The translations under genes and the position numbers were made by a program. The notes below the pieces were generated by a model, which was given only the letters and a program-made list of their open reading frames with translations, was not told the DNA's origin and made no database searches. From the NCBI GenBank assembly GCA_903831405.1, contig CAIKXM010000018.1:1-52686 (forward strand): 52,686 bases of DNA. Reading direction: 5' to 3'. This DNA is from an uncultured bacterium. Its GTDB lineage: Bacteria > Babelota > Babeliae > Babelales > Babelaceae. How positions within the stretch are numbered: position 1 is the stretch's first letter; each line of letters starts with the position of its first letter. Below, piece by piece: positions 28,690-36,878 of this stretch.

Positions 28690-28772
28690 AATAATAAAAA
28701 ACCTTTACAATAAAAAAATGGTTAATATGAGTATGTCGTTGTTTTAAAAAACATAAGAACGCATGTATTTTT

Positions 28773-29858
28773 TTAAAAATTAAGATATTCTTTCAATGCC
28801 TTATATGCTGCATTAATCTGCTGCATACGCGCTGTTGCCTGTTGCTTTTCGCTCTCTTGGTCGCCTGAATCTTGAGCATTAACAGCTTTATCAGGATGAT
28901 ACGTAAGAGCTAATGTATGATAGGCCTTCTTTATAGCACTGCTATTATGTTGATCTTCGCGAGCTATACCAAGAACTCTATATGCTTGCTCAATTGACAT
29001 ACTGTCTCTGCCAACAAAAAATCTTTCCCCTTCTTGTGGTTTTTCCTGTTGTTGAGATTCTTGTCGTGATTGAGTATTTTCTTGACGATATGCACCCTCC
29101 CCGCATTGAGCCGCCTCTCGTCGTCGCTCTCTTTTTTCTTGCCTGCGGCGTAATTCTGCCTCTGCGCGCAGCATGTCTGGCAACTCTCGCTCTTCGGATA
29201 CTTTTGCCAAGTGTATATACTCAGCAACACGACGAATATAGATAGTAGCAAATTGATCATAATTAACTGCCAGCGGCCTGCCATCCACTATACTTTCAGC
29301 ACGATGCAGATTCTCATATGCTTTTGTTGTATATTCCTGCGCCACCCTTCCCTGCCAGCGAGATGTAGTCAAATGACGAATGTCTGTCATTCTTACTTTT
29401 AGAGCCCTTATCTCTTGCGATAATTCTTGTACCTTTACTTCCACAGCTGCGCCATTCTCTACCGTTGCCGTTTCTGTTACGCTAACCCCTGCTTCTTGAT
29501 TTTCTGCTGCAGCTTCAGCCAAACTCACCCGTTCTGCGATATGATCTATAAGCCGGTGAATAGCTTCTTGATAATTTTTTATCAGGGAACTGTCTTTAAT
29601 TGTTTTTTTTATAGCGCTTACATATGCTACCGCCGCCCTTGCATGCTCTTGTGCTTTTGTACCAAGCCAACGCTCCGAAAGATATTTTTTTGCCTGCCCA
29701 ATACGTGCTTCTGCCAATTGCAGTAACTGTATCTGTTCAACTTTTTCTGCCCCTGATTGAGACACTTGTTCCATACACCCTATAGGCGCTTGTGATACAG
29801 CAAACAATAGCGTGCACAGTAAAAAAAGATGCATATTATTTTTCATTTTATTTTCCAT
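28773..29858 (-). CDS. Secreted J-domain protein with duplicated helical module
   Basis: The 361-aa protein has a signal peptide (about 1-29, ending PIGCMEQ). Two 77-residue helical repeats lie at about 43-119 and 147-223; each has a RW-x-G-x-x-AQE core and a conserved NY. A charged Glu/Arg/Gln linker (about 230-285) leads to a C-terminal J domain (288-361) with the HPD triad at 321-323 needed to stimulate Hsp70 ATPase. A J domain behind a signal peptide is odd, since bacterial DnaK is cytoplasmic; recruitment of a host Hsp70 is a reasonable inference. The start at 29858 has AGGGG just upstream. Confidence 0.8.
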   Translation of the reverse strand: MENKMKNNMHLFLLCTLLFAVSQAPIGCMEQVSQSGAEKVEQIQLLQLAEARIGQAKKYLSERWLGTKAQEHARAAVAYVSAIKKTIKDSSLIKNYQEAIHRLIDHIAERVSLAEAAAENQEAGVSVTETATVENGAAVEVKVQELSQEIRALKVRMTDIRHLTTSRWQGRVAQEYTTKAYENLHRAESIVDGRPLAVNYDQFATIYIRRVAEYIHLAKVSEERELPDMLRAEAELRRRQEKRERRREAAQCGEGAYRQENTQSRQESQQQEKPQEGERFFVGRDSMSIEQAYRVLGIAREDQHNSSAIKKAYHTLALTYHPDKAVNAQDSGDQESEKQQATARMQQINAAYKALKEYLNF

Positions 29859-30018
29859 GTATCCCCTCGTTCTAGTAAAAAAATTATATAGCTAACTTCT
29901 ATTTAGCTTTATCCCACCAATACTGTTTTAAAATTACTTCTGAACGGCACCAATAAAGCCATGTAAAAAAATAAAAGACTAAGCGAATCTCGCTATAGGT
30001 AAAATAACCCCCATTCCC

Positions 30019-30975
30019 TTATGTATTAAAAAATGTACCAAAGTACAGTCTACGAGCAGGCTTCATATATAGCTCTCCCGACACCATATCTTGCATAGAC
30101 ATACCAAAGCGTTTTGTACATGCTGTCTCAATAACACCCTCAGGTACTTTTGACTCGATAACTGAATCGTTACCGCTATACGCCACCACATGAGTAATAC
30201 TGTTTTTGTTGTCAGGGTGAGCAAAAAATATAAGGTCTCCTGTCTGCAGATCAGCACCACACTCTATTGCCCTAGCTTCATGACGCATACTCTGAGCATT
30301 GCGTGGAATAAATATGCCAGCTTTTTTGTATGCAAGACCCACAAGCCCCGAACAATCAGGGCCGACCACTTCGCCACGAACCTTATGTTTGCCAACGCTC
30401 CGACCACCCCATACATAAGGATTGCCTATCGCATGCCGCATAAAAGAAATAATTTTTTTACGAGCTGCTTGTTCATTGCATGTACTATTTATACCATGTA
30501 AATTATTCTGAGAAAATTCGCCTTGATTGCTTTTGTTTTCAACAGTTTCAGTAATATTTTTTTCAAGATATCGTTTTATAGCATATTCAGGAACCCAACC
30601 ATCTATATATCTTTTTACACCATTTACATACACGTATTGTTCTAAAGACCTTACCAACAACCATGTATCATTCTGCTTTAATATTTTGACCTGGTCACCT
30701 TTCAATAACTGTGTACAACACAATGGATTGCGATGCTCTTTTGGCAATGTATACATTTCGCCACTAAAGCGTGATCGAACTACTATCTCATCAGCACATG
30801 TTGGCGTTTTTGACGACCTGCTCATCACTGATACAACAGGCACACAAACAATAGCTATATCATTTTTGCCCGCTAAAACATCGCCAGAAAATTGATTTAT
30901 CTCATCTCCATGCACCGAAAAAAACGGTAAAAAAGTGTGCAATAAAATTATTGCAACCCGGTATTGTAACTTCAT
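30019..30975 (-). CDS. Secreted NlpC/P60 peptidoglycan endopeptidase
   Basis: It likely cleaves gamma-D-Glu-diaminopimelate bonds in peptidoglycan. The 318 aa have a signal peptide (1-23) and an SH3-like region (about 40-135, with GDQVKIL, WLLVRS, GWVPEYAI). The NlpC/P60 domain follows (about 170-310): NPYVWGGRS, catalytic Cys208 in GPDCSGLVGLAYKKAG, IPRNAQSM, GDLIFF and catalytic His262 in ITHVVAYSG. The 5' leader (30976-31008) with hairpin and G-rich ribosome site is almost identical to that of the VanX-like gene upstream, so the two are probably regulated together. Confidence 0.9.
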   Translation of the reverse strand: MKLQYRVAIILLHTFLPFFSVHGDEINQFSGDVLAGKNDIAIVCVPVVSVMSRSSKTPTCADEIVVRSRFSGEMYTLPKEHRNPLCCTQLLKGDQVKILKQNDTWLLVRSLEQYVYVNGVKRYIDGWVPEYAIKRYLEKNITETVENKSNQGEFSQNNLHGINSTCNEQAARKKIISFMRHAIGNPYVWGGRSVGKHKVRGEVVGPDCSGLVGLAYKKAGIFIPRNAQSMRHEARAIECGADLQTGDLIFFAHPDNKNSITHVVAYSGNDSVIESKVPEGVIETACTKRFGMSMQDMVSGELYMKPARRLYFGTFFNT

Positions 30976-31008
30976 TTCGCCCCCCTAAAAGACTACTGCG
31001 AAGCAGTG
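30976..31008 (-). promoter_or_regulatory. Conserved leader with hairpin, copy 1 (NlpC/P60 gene)
   Basis: The minus strand reads a 5-bp hairpin ACTGC-TTC-GCAGT (31007-30995), then TAGTC and a GGGGGG ribosome site (30985-30980), then GCGAA and the ATG. With the start codon it matches the leader of the gene at 31176-32102 over about 37 nt, with one indel. Confidence 0.7.
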
Positions 31009-31175
31009 TATATATTATATTCCTTTAAAATGTCCCATTAATTAATACATACCATAAAACAAAAACCGATAACAATAATTGAAAACTTAAGCTTTGCTTG
31101 CAGCGCATTTTTATTTATAATACACAAAAAAAGCCTGTTACCGTATTTACATATTTTAAGAAGTTTTATGAATTT

Positions 31176-32102
31176 TTATACATCTACTATGCCATATTGT
31201 GCGCAATATTGATCAGAAAATTCTGTATACCAATAGGTTGCATAACAATCACCAAGTGAAAAATGCCAGAATTCGTATACATAATTAATTAACCCAGCAC
31301 GCGTAGCCGCAATCAACAATAGCAAACGGTTTTCTTGTTGCTGCTTGGTGAGAATGCTGTTTGCAGAAAACATTGGAGCCAAGACACCTCCAACATTAAA
31401 TCGTCCCATGGAAAGAAATGATCCTGTTTTGTTATTCCAAACATGTATATCAATAGCGGCGCCTGTTGAATGAGCAGGAACGTTATTGATATAAGGGGAG
31501 ACCCACTTTGCTGTTTCCATGTACAATTCAGTCTCGCTCAACGATATATTTACTTTCGCAAGTTCAGCCATTTTATTATCAAAAAGTTCCTTTTGGGTAG
31601 CTATATCTCGCAACCCTTCAAACAGTCGAATTTCGAGAGCTCCCGCTTCATAACCAAACAGCGGCGCAAGAGTATCGATTTCATCAACCATACGTAATAA
31701 TGCTTCAAAAACTCCGCGGCGCATTAGGCTATATCTTGCTGATCGAGAATCTATATCGTCTAACGATTCATGTGCAAGTAACAATTCTGATTCACTCATA
31801 ACACTCAGGCGAGGATTATTGATGTGAGAAAGGTCTACCAGCGGCTCATTGTTTTCAACAATAGATATCTGTTTAATACAGGTATCAGCAATAGCTGGCG
31901 CACTGCCTTGCAAAAAACCATCATACTGTTTTTTGATAATTTTATAGGTTGATTCACCCATAGGGACACGATAGATATCGAGCATATCTGACCATGATGA
32001 GCAAAAGACTTGCAATGGAGTAAAAAGAATACATAGGAACACAAATACAGCAAACACAACAAACACCCTTTCAACAAGTATATATAATCGCATATCGTGC
32101 AT
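31176..32102 (-). CDS. Secreted D-Ala-D-Ala dipeptidase, VanX-like (M15D)
   Basis: The VanX/DdpX family hydrolyses D-alanyl-D-alanine, either to recycle wall material or to remove vancomycin targets. The 308-aa protein has an N-terminal membrane or signal segment (about 12-34). A zinc-site signature follows: His211 and Asp218 in PAHSTGAAIDIHVW, Glu277 and His280 in YEFWHFSLGD. The family-type LSMGRFN and NRLLLLIAATRAGL segments lie between. A signal-bearing form suggests action on wall peptides. Start choice is open: ATG at 32102 fits the GGGGGG site (8 nt), and ATG at 32093 is the alternative. Confidence 0.8.
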   Translation of the reverse strand: MHDMRLYILVERVFVVFAVFVFLCILFTPLQVFCSSWSDMLDIYRVPMGESTYKIIKKQYDGFLQGSAPAIADTCIKQISIVENNEPLVDLSHINNPRLSVMSESELLLAHESLDDIDSRSARYSLMRRGVFEALLRMVDEIDTLAPLFGYEAGALEIRLFEGLRDIATQKELFDNKMAELAKVNISLSETELYMETAKWVSPYINNVPAHSTGAAIDIHVWNNKTGSFLSMGRFNVGGVLAPMFSANSILTKQQQENRLLLLIAATRAGLINYVYEFWHFSLGDCYATYWYTEFSDQYCAQYGIVDV

Positions 32103-32138
32103 TCATTTCGCCCCCCTAAAGACTACTGCGAAGCAGTG
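32103..32138 (-). promoter_or_regulatory. Conserved leader with hairpin, copy 2 (VanX-like gene)
   Basis: The same hairpin (32137-32125), GGGGGG (32116-32111) and GCGAA as copy 1. The ATG in the equivalent place (32106-32104) is out of frame with the enzyme and opens an 11-codon reading frame (MNARYAIIYTC) ending at 32071 that overlaps the enzyme start. Confidence 0.7.
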
Positions 32139-32223
32139 CGTATCTGTACTGTTATTTTTTTTACAAGATGTTTCAGTACTACATAGCACAGCAGGTGAGA
32201 GAGAAACAAGAATTGCCAAAATA

Positions 32224-32276
32224 AAAAATCACCTGAGCGAAGCTTTTGTTTATAGAGCTCGCATCAGGTGATTTTT
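32224..32276. terminator. Terminator-like hairpin upstream of the VanX-like gene
   Basis: AAAAATCACCTGA (32224-32236) pairs perfectly with 32264-32276, with a partly pairing inner region. It lies 31 nt downstream of the stop of the minus-strand gene at 32307 and has A/T tails on both sides. Confidence 0.75.
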
Positions 32277-32306
32277 ATAGATATAAAAATATTTCAGCAG
32301 TATCTT

Positions 32307-33074
32307 TTATTCTTTTTCAGAGTTATCACTGTTGTCTTGTTTTTCTTGCTGGAGTTCATTTCTTTCTTGCAAATAATACTCTTTTAATTCTTTTTTATCT
32401 TGCTGTTTTAAATATTTACAATCATTAGTTCTAAAACAATGATGATAGCATATTTTTTTACCTTCTGCATCGTCTTTTACGCCATACTCAAATTCACCAT
32501 AATCAAAATACTTATCGTCATTGTCAGCTATTGCTCCAACGATAACATATTGATGACAACCGTCTATATCAACAGTATTAAGCTCTCCATACTTTAAGTA
32601 TTGCTTTACTAAAGGATTAAAATTATGGTTCCAGTCAGCTTTATTACCAACCAAATAATCAGCCCTATCGACAACTTTAAAATCTTCAATAGGAATTTCC
32701 TGCCCTCTTTTGAGTAAAAATAATACTTGATGATTTGCGTGATCCTGAATTATTACACTATTTTCATTTTCTTTAACATATGCTGACATATTTTTCAAAG
32801 AAGCTTTTTCAATTTTTTCTTTTTGTATTTTACCTTGACGTATCGCTTCTTGCTTAGCCTCCCACGCTTTTTTGCGCGCATATGCAATAGCACGACGATT
32901 TTTTAACAATTCTTGTAATAATTGTTCTTTAGTTTTTACTATTGGGGCTGTTTTTTGTCTAATAATTACATTCCAATTAGAATCATTATTATTGGGATCT
33001 TGTTGCTCCATTGCACATACCGGCAATATACTCAGCAAAAACAGTGCGACAAAATATTTTTTGAAATTGTTCAC
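32307..33074 (-). CDS. Secreted protein of unknown function
   Basis: The 255-aa protein has a signal peptide (about 1-21, ending LPVCAMEQQ). A Lys/Glu/Ala-rich helical part (about 45-95), a mixed region with several Tyr/Asp and four Cys (CHQY, CYHHC, CKYL at about 170-220), and a highly charged Glu/Lys/Gln tail complete it. It resembles no family I know. A terminator follows. The style of its signal peptide matches the other exported proteins of the window. Confidence 0.65.
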   Translation of the reverse strand: MNNFKKYFVALFLLSILPVCAMEQQDPNNNDSNWNVIIRQKTAPIVKTKEQLLQELLKNRRAIAYARKKAWEAKQEAIRQGKIQKEKIEKASLKNMSAYVKENENSVIIQDHANHQVLFLLKRGQEIPIEDFKVVDRADYLVGNKADWNHNFNPLVKQYLKYGELNTVDIDGCHQYVIVGAIADNDDKYFDYGEFEYGVKDDAEGKKICYHHCFRTNDCKYLKQQDKKELKEYYLQERNELQQEKQDNSDNSEKE

Positions 33075-33156
33075 GTAAAACCTCGCTACATATCATATTT
33101 TTTATATTTTTTTATATATACAAACCGAAAATAATACTACTACATTGTGCATATTA

Positions 33157-33411
33157 TTACAAGCTTTTAGCATCTGGCGAAACACCGGCTTCTAGGTTTT
33201 GTACATACCCATGCTTTTGATACCACCCCATCAGAGCCTCAAACTCATCTACGCGATCGGGCGACACATAAAGCTCAAAAATGCTGTTCTCTACATCGCA
33301 GGTACGATCAAAGAGCAAGTTGTCAAAACTACGAATCGTTGCAACAAAAAACCATACCTTCTCTTTTGGTATATGTGCTCGATAATACGCTGAATACATG
33401 ACGTGAGACAT
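33157..33411 (-). CDS. DUF4911-like small protein
   Basis: The protein has 84 aa from the ATG at 33411. A longer frame to 33513 would overlap the permease gene and add a hydrophobic leader that is only the shadow of that gene. The order RAHIPKEKVWFFVATI, then a FDRTCDVE stretch, then IFELYVSPDRVDEFEALM resembles DUF4911 proteins, small cytosolic proteins without known function. It starts 19 nt after the permease stop on the same strand, so it is likely co-transcribed. Confidence 0.5.
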   Translation of the reverse strand: MSHVMYSAYYRAHIPKEKVWFFVATIRSFDNLLFDRTCDVENSIFELYVSPDRVDEFEALMGWYQKHGYVQNLEAGVSPDAKSL

Positions 33412-33430
33412 ATTGATATCATCCAAAAAA

Positions 33431-34576
33431 TTAAAAAAGAATAGTAAAAAGTTTTTCAAGGGCACAATACATAACCAGGAGAGTTGCAGAGCAACCAATA
33501 ACACCAAGAGCAATGTTTGATTTTTTGCGAGCTGTCATAAAAAAGAGTGCCATAATACTCATCGTATAACTAATAGTAATGCAAAGCGCGACAAGTGCAA
33601 AAAGTGTTTCGATATTGCTAAAAATAAGTCCCACTGCAGAAATAGCACAACCAAGCAGTATAAGAGATTTTTTGCTACTTATGCCCGTAAGCTCACTAAA
33701 GAGTGATGCTATCGCCATAATCATTGACAACATAGTTCCCCACACCGTCACAATAACTGCCCAATCTATAACAAAGCCAAGCCAGTGATGCATAGGATAC
33801 AGCGACAACACTGCTTGCGAGAGAGGCATTTGGGCGCTGGTAAATACATGCAGGGGTACGGCACCAAATATTGAGCCGATAAATAAAATATATACGAGTC
33901 CTGTTACTATAATCGCTAACACCATTGCACGAGGAACTGTTTTGCGTGCATCATGAACCTGTCCACTCATAGCAGGTATAACCTCAAAACCAAAAAAGCC
34001 AAATATCACCGCCTGGCTTGCAAGCAGTATTGATTTGATGCCATAAGGAGCAAAGGGCACATAATTCGCAAAAGAGAAGTATCGTGCACACAAAATAATA
34101 ATTAATAGCATTGGCAGTAGTGTTAACGCAATCAGTATATACTGTAATACCTGTGCAATAGCTGCACCAAAAAGATTGCAGCCAACAAATAACCAGGTAG
34201 AGCTCAGCATCCATAGGGGGGCAGAAACAGCTGGAAGGTAGGTGTGTATACACACGCCTGCAATACGTGCAAGCAAACCAAGCGCAACGGTTAGTCCCGC
34301 AATATAACAAAAAGATGACATTGCGCCCGCAATAGAGCCGCCCCACGCTGCGGCATGAGTGTATACGGGAAACGATGAAGGATATTTTGCATTAACACGA
34401 ATAAGAGCAAGGGCTATTGCTATAACCAGCAAAACAACAAGCGCATACGATGCTATTGCTGCCGGTCCCACCAAAATACTCAATGCAGCAGGAAGGGTAA
34501 ATACAGAAGCACCAATCATTGCGTTCATCGCTACAATAACTGCCAGAGGGAGACGCATCTTGTTATTTGGTTGCAT
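33431..34576 (-). CDS. APC-family amino acid permease
   Basis: The 381-aa inner-membrane transporter has about 11-12 hydrophobic helices. The first helix carries the APC signature NAMIGASVFTLPAAL, the substrate-binding kink region. GFFGFEVIPAMSGQVHDARKTVPRA later is the typical E-x-x-x-x-x-x-E/D-N/A-P-x-R loop. The substrate is an amino acid or polyamine that cannot be specified. The start is set at the ATG at 34576 (AAAAGG 8 nt upstream); a TTG at 34606 is the alternative. Nutrient uptake fits a host-dependent lifestyle. Confidence 0.85.
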   Translation of the reverse strand: MQPNNKMRLPLAVIVAMNAMIGASVFTLPAALSILVGPAAIASYALVVLLVIAIALALIRVNAKYPSSFPVYTHAAAWGGSIAGAMSSFCYIAGLTVALGLLARIAGVCIHTYLPAVSAPLWMLSSTWLFVGCNLFGAAIAQVLQYILIALTLLPMLLIIILCARYFSFANYVPFAPYGIKSILLASQAVIFGFFGFEVIPAMSGQVHDARKTVPRAMVLAIIVTGLVYILFIGSIFGAVPLHVFTSAQMPLSQAVLSLYPMHHWLGFVIDWAVIVTVWGTMLSMIMAIASLFSELTGISSKKSLILLGCAISAVGLIFSNIETLFALVALCITISYTMSIMALFFMTARKKSNIALGVIGCSATLLVMYCALEKLFTILF

Positions 34577-34674
34577 GCAAAAAACCTTTTCTTGTACAAA
34601 AATCAAAAAATTAATAGACTACCACCAATGGTATCAAGCTGGATTTAAAAAAACAACTAAAAAAAGGACCCGCT

Positions 34675-36579
34675 ATGAATGCTTGCGGCAGATTTTTTTT
34701 CGTAAGTATATGCGTCATCATGTGGTCAACGCATATCAGAGCAATCTCATTTACAACACTTAATAAAAACGACCCCTACCTCTTTGCCGACACCTATTAC
34801 CCCTATGATTATCTCAAAAAGTTTGATGACTTTGCCTGTGATGATATAGAGCAACAAACAAAATATGACAATGAACACCCAGAGGCAGTGCAATTTTGCA
34901 ACGAAGCAGTTGACGTCACTGATATCAAAACACAACACTGTGAATGTCGCTATCGACCACTTTGTTGTACAAGAGCCCGATTTGTATGCACGGCATTTTA
35001 TCAAAGTGCATCACGCGCATCACCGATAAACTGTGGCCCTGATGCACCCTGTCCTAATGATACTGACGCTACCGTCATCCCCTGTGATAATGCAAGAGAG
35101 ATTGGCGACATGCTGGGCAATTGGAATGTGTTGGGATTGTTTTATAAATATTGCAACGAACCATTGCTCAATACTGATCAATTTAACCCTGCTACAACAC
35201 CACCTCCCGCAACTCCAATTAGCACTCCCTATACTAATTTGCAAATATACTTGGGTAACAAATTTTTCACCGATCCTTATTATTTTCCTACCCCAGAGCC
35301 TCTCAATTTAATACAAACAAGTGGATCAACTCCCCCGGCAGCACCACCAACATTCATCTCTCCTACTACCGCCGATCTGGCAAGGGATGGTATTGCCAAA
35401 GAATTATTCGATATTCTCATCAATCCTCTCAACAGTGATTCTGCTAAAATAAAACCTGGAGTAGTGGTAGGAACCGAAGATACAGGAGGAAGTACGGCAA
35501 ATAGACTTGGATATCTATCCATACCAATAAAGTACCGCAAAGAAGGTTTGCGCGGCCAACTCTTTATTGATATCTGCTGTAACTTTGGACTGCTCGTACA
35601 AGGGGGTATTTGTCATATATCACAAAAACCATTCATCCAATCTCTCACCTGTTCTGCAACACAGGCAACCTGCCCCAATTTATCGTACCTACCAACACCT
35701 ACAGAAGATCCTGACGTAAATATTACCTTTGCAAATCTGCAAACAAGTATCCAAAAGTATCTTGCATCACCTGAGCAACTCGACAAACTTGCACAAACCT
35801 TTGACCTTAATCTCGCCTGCTTTGAAAAGTTTGGCCTCGAAGACACCCTGGTCTCACTCTTATATCGTGGCTATGGTGAATACAATATGCATTCTAAGAA
35901 CCCAGCGTTCCCGCGTCTGATATTTACCCCATTCTTTGCAGCCCAGGTAAGTTTGCCAACAGGCGTTGAGCGCAACCCGCGCCACCTCTTTAGTCTGCCA
36001 ACGGGTAGCAATGGTCACTTTGGCTATGGCGGAACCATTGGATTCAGCATTGATTTTATTGACTCTATAGAGTTTGGCGTTGACCTTGGCGTACACCAAT
36101 TTGCTGCCAAAACAGACACTAATGTGCCCGTGCCTACCCATCCACTACAACAAGGACTATACCCCTATTCAGCTGACCTCAAGGTTGATCCGGGACTAAA
36201 CGTAACCTGTGGCGTTGGCTTTAACGCCTATCACTTGGTTGATAATCTCTCACTCTACTCGGCATATCGTGGTGTCTTCCATGCAAAAGATTGCATTTCG
36301 GTAGCAAGTACTCAGGCATATCTCAACACCTGTCATAGAAATGATCTAACATACAATGAAAATAACTTGCATCTCACGATCACACCGCCACCAGCTAATG
36401 CTGTTCTTGTGGGCAAACTAGAGAACCAATCATGCTGGAAAACACATATGCTACTCTTTGGCTTTGGGTATGACATTGCACGCTGCATTAATCTTGGTAT
36501 GAGCGCACAGATACCTATTCGTCGCTGTAACGCATATCGTACATCGACAGTATTTGGCTCGATCAGCTTTACGTACTAG
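34675..36579 (+). CDS. Predicted outer-membrane beta-barrel protein
   Basis: The 634-aa protein has a signal peptide (1-23, ending HIRA). The N-terminal part to about residue 130 is Cys-rich (CECRYRPLCC, CGPDAPCPND) and likely disulfide-bonded. A Pro/Thr-rich stretch (about 165-230) leads to a C-terminal half of alternating strands with Gly and aromatics (GHFGYGGTIGFSIDF, IEFGVDLGVHQFA). It ends in GSISFTY, an aromatic C-terminus like that recognised by the BAM machine. AAAAAGGA 6 nt before the ATG supports the start. It may be a porin or a surface protein; no exact family is recognised. Confidence 0.6.
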   Translation: MNACGRFFFVSICVIMWSTHIRAISFTTLNKNDPYLFADTYYPYDYLKKFDDFACDDIEQQTKYDNEHPEAVQFCNEAVDVTDIKTQHCECRYRPLCCTRARFVCTAFYQSASRASPINCGPDAPCPNDTDATVIPCDNAREIGDMLGNWNVLGLFYKYCNEPLLNTDQFNPATTPPPATPISTPYTNLQIYLGNKFFTDPYYFPTPEPLNLIQTSGSTPPAAPPTFISPTTADLARDGIAKELFDILINPLNSDSAKIKPGVVVGTEDTGGSTANRLGYLSIPIKYRKEGLRGQLFIDICCNFGLLVQGGICHISQKPFIQSLTCSATQATCPNLSYLPTPTEDPDVNITFANLQTSIQKYLASPEQLDKLAQTFDLNLACFEKFGLEDTLVSLLYRGYGEYNMHSKNPAFPRLIFTPFFAAQVSLPTGVERNPRHLFSLPTGSNGHFGYGGTIGFSIDFIDSIEFGVDLGVHQFAAKTDTNVPVPTHPLQQGLYPYSADLKVDPGLNVTCGVGFNAYHLVDNLSLYSAYRGVFHAKDCISVASTQAYLNTCHRNDLTYNENNLHLTITPPPANAVLVGKLENQSCWKTHMLLFGFGYDIARCINLGMSAQIPIRRCNAYRTSTVFGSISFTY

Positions 36580-36604
36580 AAGTAATTAATTTTAAACGTA
36601 TTTA

Positions 36605-36640
36605 ATAACAATGGGGCTCTTTCACGAGCCCCATTGTTAT
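36605..36640 (+). terminator. Intrinsic terminator after the barrel protein gene
   Basis: A 15-bp perfect stem (36605-36619 with 36626-36640), core AATGGGGCTC/GAGCCCCATT, has a 6-nt loop. It lies 26 nt after the stop. Confidence 0.85.
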
Positions 36641-36696
36641 GTAGACAACGCACTATTTCAGCAAATTTTTTTTATTGCCATTTCAACAAAACCATC

Positions 36697-36878
36697 TATA
36701 GCTAGATTTCTTTAGGTGTGCAAAATTCATCTAAAGCTTACGTAGCAGATTCATAAATCGTTCGTCCTGAGCGCAATGAGCTCTTGGCGAGTGTAGTCGA
36801 ATGGAAGCGCAATGAGCTCTTGGCGAGTGTAGTCGAACGGGTAAGAACGCATAATTCTTATTTTTTATCTCTGCTTAT
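36697..36878. repeat. Dispersed inverted-repeat element, copy B
   Basis: The reverse complement matches copy A (23599-23745) over almost its full length, including the AAGAAATCTAGCTATA end. The other terminal repeat is missing: the match stops exactly at the stop codon of the TamB-like gene (36879-36881). Copy B also contains a 32-bp direct duplication (36770-36801 and 36806-36837, AGCGCAATGAGCTCTTGGCG and on), period 36 bp, that copy A has once. Confidence 0.75.

Noticed and set aside
33412-33513. Hydrophobic N-terminal extension of the DUF4911-like protein
   Set aside because: It overlaps the permease 3' end in another frame; the hydrophobic residues are a frame shadow, and the ATG at 33411 gives the family-like start.
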